64,000 nt of DNA, from assembly GCF_900129705.1 (NCBI RefSeq), contig NZ_FQWO01000001.1, forward strand, positions 248,001-312,000. The letters are read 5' to 3'. This DNA is from Flavobacterium granuli. GTDB taxonomy: Bacteria; Bacteroidota; Bacteroidia; Flavobacteriales; Flavobacteriaceae. Under the pieces are notes generated by a model that saw only the letters and a list, made by a program, of their open reading frames with translations, searched no databases and was not told the DNA's origin. Position numbers and translations under genes: made by a program. Shown here one piece after another: positions 62,355 to 64,000 of this stretch. Within the stretch, counting starts at the first letter, position 1. Every line of letters starts with the position of its first letter.

Positions 62355-64000
62355 TTATGCTTTGGCGTAGGCATCATCATGCACGTTTGTCACTGCTCTT
62401 CCTGATGGATCATTCATGTTTTTGAATGCTTCATCCCATTCTAAAGCAATTTTAGTACTACAAGCTACACTTGCTTCCTGTGGCACACATAAAGCCGCCG
62501 CATCGCTAGGGAAATGCTCAGCAAAAATAGAACGATAGTAATATTCTTCTTTAGATGTTGGCGTTTGCAATGGGAATTTATATTTCGCATTGGCCAATTG
62601 TTCGTCAGAAACTTCTTTAGCCACCACTTCTTTTAGAGTATCAATCCAACTGTACCCAACACCATCAGAAAATTGCTCTTTTTGTCTCCAAGCAACACTT
62701 TCCGGCAGCATATCTTCAAAAGCTTTACGAACGACCCATTTCTCCATTTTGCGTTCGCTAGTAATCATTTTATCTTTTGGATTCACCCTCATCGCCACAT
62801 CCATGAATTCTTTGTCCAAAAACGGAACACGCCCTTCAATACCCCAAGCCGCTAAACTTTTATTGGCACGCAAACAATCATACATGTGCAGTTTACTCAA
62901 CTTACGTACGGTTTCCTCATGGAATTCCTGTGCATTTGGCGCTTTATGGAAATACAAATAGCCTCCAAATAATTCATCGGCACCTTCACCTGACAATACC
63001 ATTTTAATTCCCATTGACTTAATCACTCTCGCCATCAACCACATAGGAGTCGAAGCACGAACAGTAGTCACGTCATAGGTTTCTAAGTTGTAGATTACAT
63101 CTTTCACTGCATCCAGACCTTCTTGGATCGTGAATTTAATTTCATGGTGAATCGTACCAATATGATCTGCAACTTTACGAGCGGCAGCTAAATCCGGCGA
63201 ACCTTCTAATCCTACTGAAAACGAATGCAGTTGCGGATACCAGGCATCTGTAGTATCATCTGATTCAATGCGTTTTTGGGCGTATTTTTTGGCCACAGCC
63301 GAAGTAATAGAAGAATCTAAACCTCCTGAAAGCAATACTCCATAAGGCACATCACTCATCAATTGTCTATGAACAGCCGCTTCCAGCGCCACTTTGATAT
63401 CTGAAATACTGGTTTCGTTATCTTTTACCGCATCATATTCTGTCCATTCTCTTTTGTACCATTGCACAAACTCTCCGTCTTTACTGCTCATATAATGTCC
63501 CGGAGGGAACAATTGAATTTTAGTACAATAGCCTTCAAGCGCTTTCAATTCTGAAGCCACATAAAAAGTTCCATGTTGATCCCAACCAATGTACAATGGA
63601 ATAATCCCCATGTGGTCACGTGCCACAAAATACTCGTCTTTATCTACATCATAAATTGCAAATCCGAAGATTCCATTCATTTCGTCTATAAAATGAGGTC
63701 CTTTTTCTTTATAAAGTGCCAAAATAACCTCGCAATCACTTTCTGTTTGAAAGTTATATTTTCCTTCAAATTGCTTGCGCAACTCTCTGTGGTTGTATAT
63801 TTCGCCATTAGCAGCCAAAACTAATTTTCCGTCTTCACTCAACAAAGGCTGTTTTCCCGAAGCCGGATCAACAATAGCCAATCGCTCATGAGATAAAATG
63901 GCTTTATGATTGCTGAAAATCCCACTCCAATCCGGTCCGCGATGACGAATAATTTTAGACATTTCTAATACTTGCGGTCTTAAAACTTCCGCTTTTTGTT
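62355..64000 (-). CDS. asnB: Asparagine synthetase B, canonical copy (5' end outside the window)
   Basis: Makes asparagine from aspartate, glutamine and ATP. The frame stays open to the window edge: before MSKIIRHRGPDW it reads QKAEVLRPQVLE, so the true start with the catalytic Cys2 (MCGI) lies just outside. The internal ATG at 63962 is not the start. The synthetase loop is the normal SGGLDSS, and later motifs are present (SGEGADELFGGYLYF, GRVPFLDKEF, WRQKEQFSDGVGYSWID). The C-terminus ends with a DPSGRAVTNVH segment, as in other flavobacterial AsnB. Two copies in tandem suggest an old duplication. Confidence 0.95.
   Translation of the reverse strand, partial: QKAEVLRPQVLEMSKIIRHRGPDWSGIFSNHKAILSHERLAIVDPASGKQPLLSEDGKLVLAANGEIYNHRELRKQFEGKYNFQTESDCEVILALYKEKGPHFIDEMNGIFGFAIYDVDKDEYFVARDHMGIIPLYIGWDQHGTFYVASELKALEGYCTKIQLFPPGHYMSSKDGEFVQWYKREWTEYDAVKDNETSISDIKVALEAAVHRQLMSDVPYGVLLSGGLDSSITSAVAKKYAQKRIESDDTTDAWYPQLHSFSVGLEGSPDLAAARKVADHIGTIHHEIKFTIQEGLDAVKDVIYNLETYDVTTVRASTPMWLMARVIKSMGIKMVLSGEGADELFGGYLYFHKAPNAQEFHEETVRKLSKLHMYDCLRANKSLAAWGIEGRVPFLDKEFMDVAMRVNPKDKMITSERKMEKWVVRKAFEDMLPESVAWRQKEQFSDGVGYSWIDTLKEVVAKEVSDEQLANAKYKFPLQTPTSKEEYYYRSIFAEHFPSDAAALCVPQEASVACSTKIALEWDEAFKNMNDPSGRAVTNVHDDAYAKA

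Overview
The window is a stretch of chromosome from a Bacteroidota bacterium of the family Flavobacteriaceae, most likely Flavobacterium or a close relative. The DNA is AT-rich. Promoters, where visible, follow the Bacteroidota pattern (TTG or TTTG, about 19 bases, TAnnTTTG), and Shine-Dalgarno sequences are almost absent. There are three proteins with type IX secretion (T9SS) sorting domains, a fused SecDF, a type III glutamine synthetase and a fused B12-dependent mutase (IcmF).

Layout. 1-5 kb: start of purM (cut by the window edge), a DUF4242 protein, glnN, a TerC-type membrane protein and a lipoprotein. 5-14 kb: two paralogous T9SS cell-surface proteins on the minus strand. The larger (1934 aa) carries 13 in-register 240-bp SprB-type repeats. 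Both genes share a hairpin-containing leader placed 81 nt before their start codons. 14-20 kb: a lone type III polyketide synthase and icmF. 20-28.6 kb: housekeeping genes (purU, catalase, pyrF, prfA), a B12/metal-binding receptor paired with an alpha/beta hydrolase, and a four-helix-bundle (S23) protein. 28.6-30.6 kb: a cluster of 105-bp palindromic repeats and a candidate structured RNA with its own promoter and terminator, then a small orphan protein. 30.6-34.2 kb: a GH2 beta-galactosidase preceded by the 3' stub of a second glycoside hydrolase and by scraps of insertion sequences, which look like the remains of a sugar-utilisation locus. 34.2-41.7 kb: topB, a DUF6265 lipoprotein, an iron-uptake set (TonB-dependent siderophore receptor and PepSY membrane protein), a flavodoxin-reductase-like protein and a DUF488 protein. 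41.8-51.5 kb: valS, a DUF1573 protein, a retropepsin/PDZ protein, an aminotransferase, then folE, cysS, yidD and lgt. 51.6-64 kb, minus strand: a T9SS type B protein, a PagL-like protein, secDF, mdh, gyrB and two tandem asparagine synthetases, the second of which runs off the window.

Most of the window is ordinary core genome. The parts most worth a second look are non-coding or repetitive: the shared leader of the two T9SS genes, the candidate RNA at 29.4-29.6 kb, the palindromic repeat cluster, the widespread-looking structured element at 20.0 kb, the decayed sugar locus at 33-34 kb, and the inverted repeat that encloses the mdh promoter. Among proteins, the asnB copy at 60.4-62.0 kb has lost the conserved Asp of its ATP-pyrophosphatase loop.
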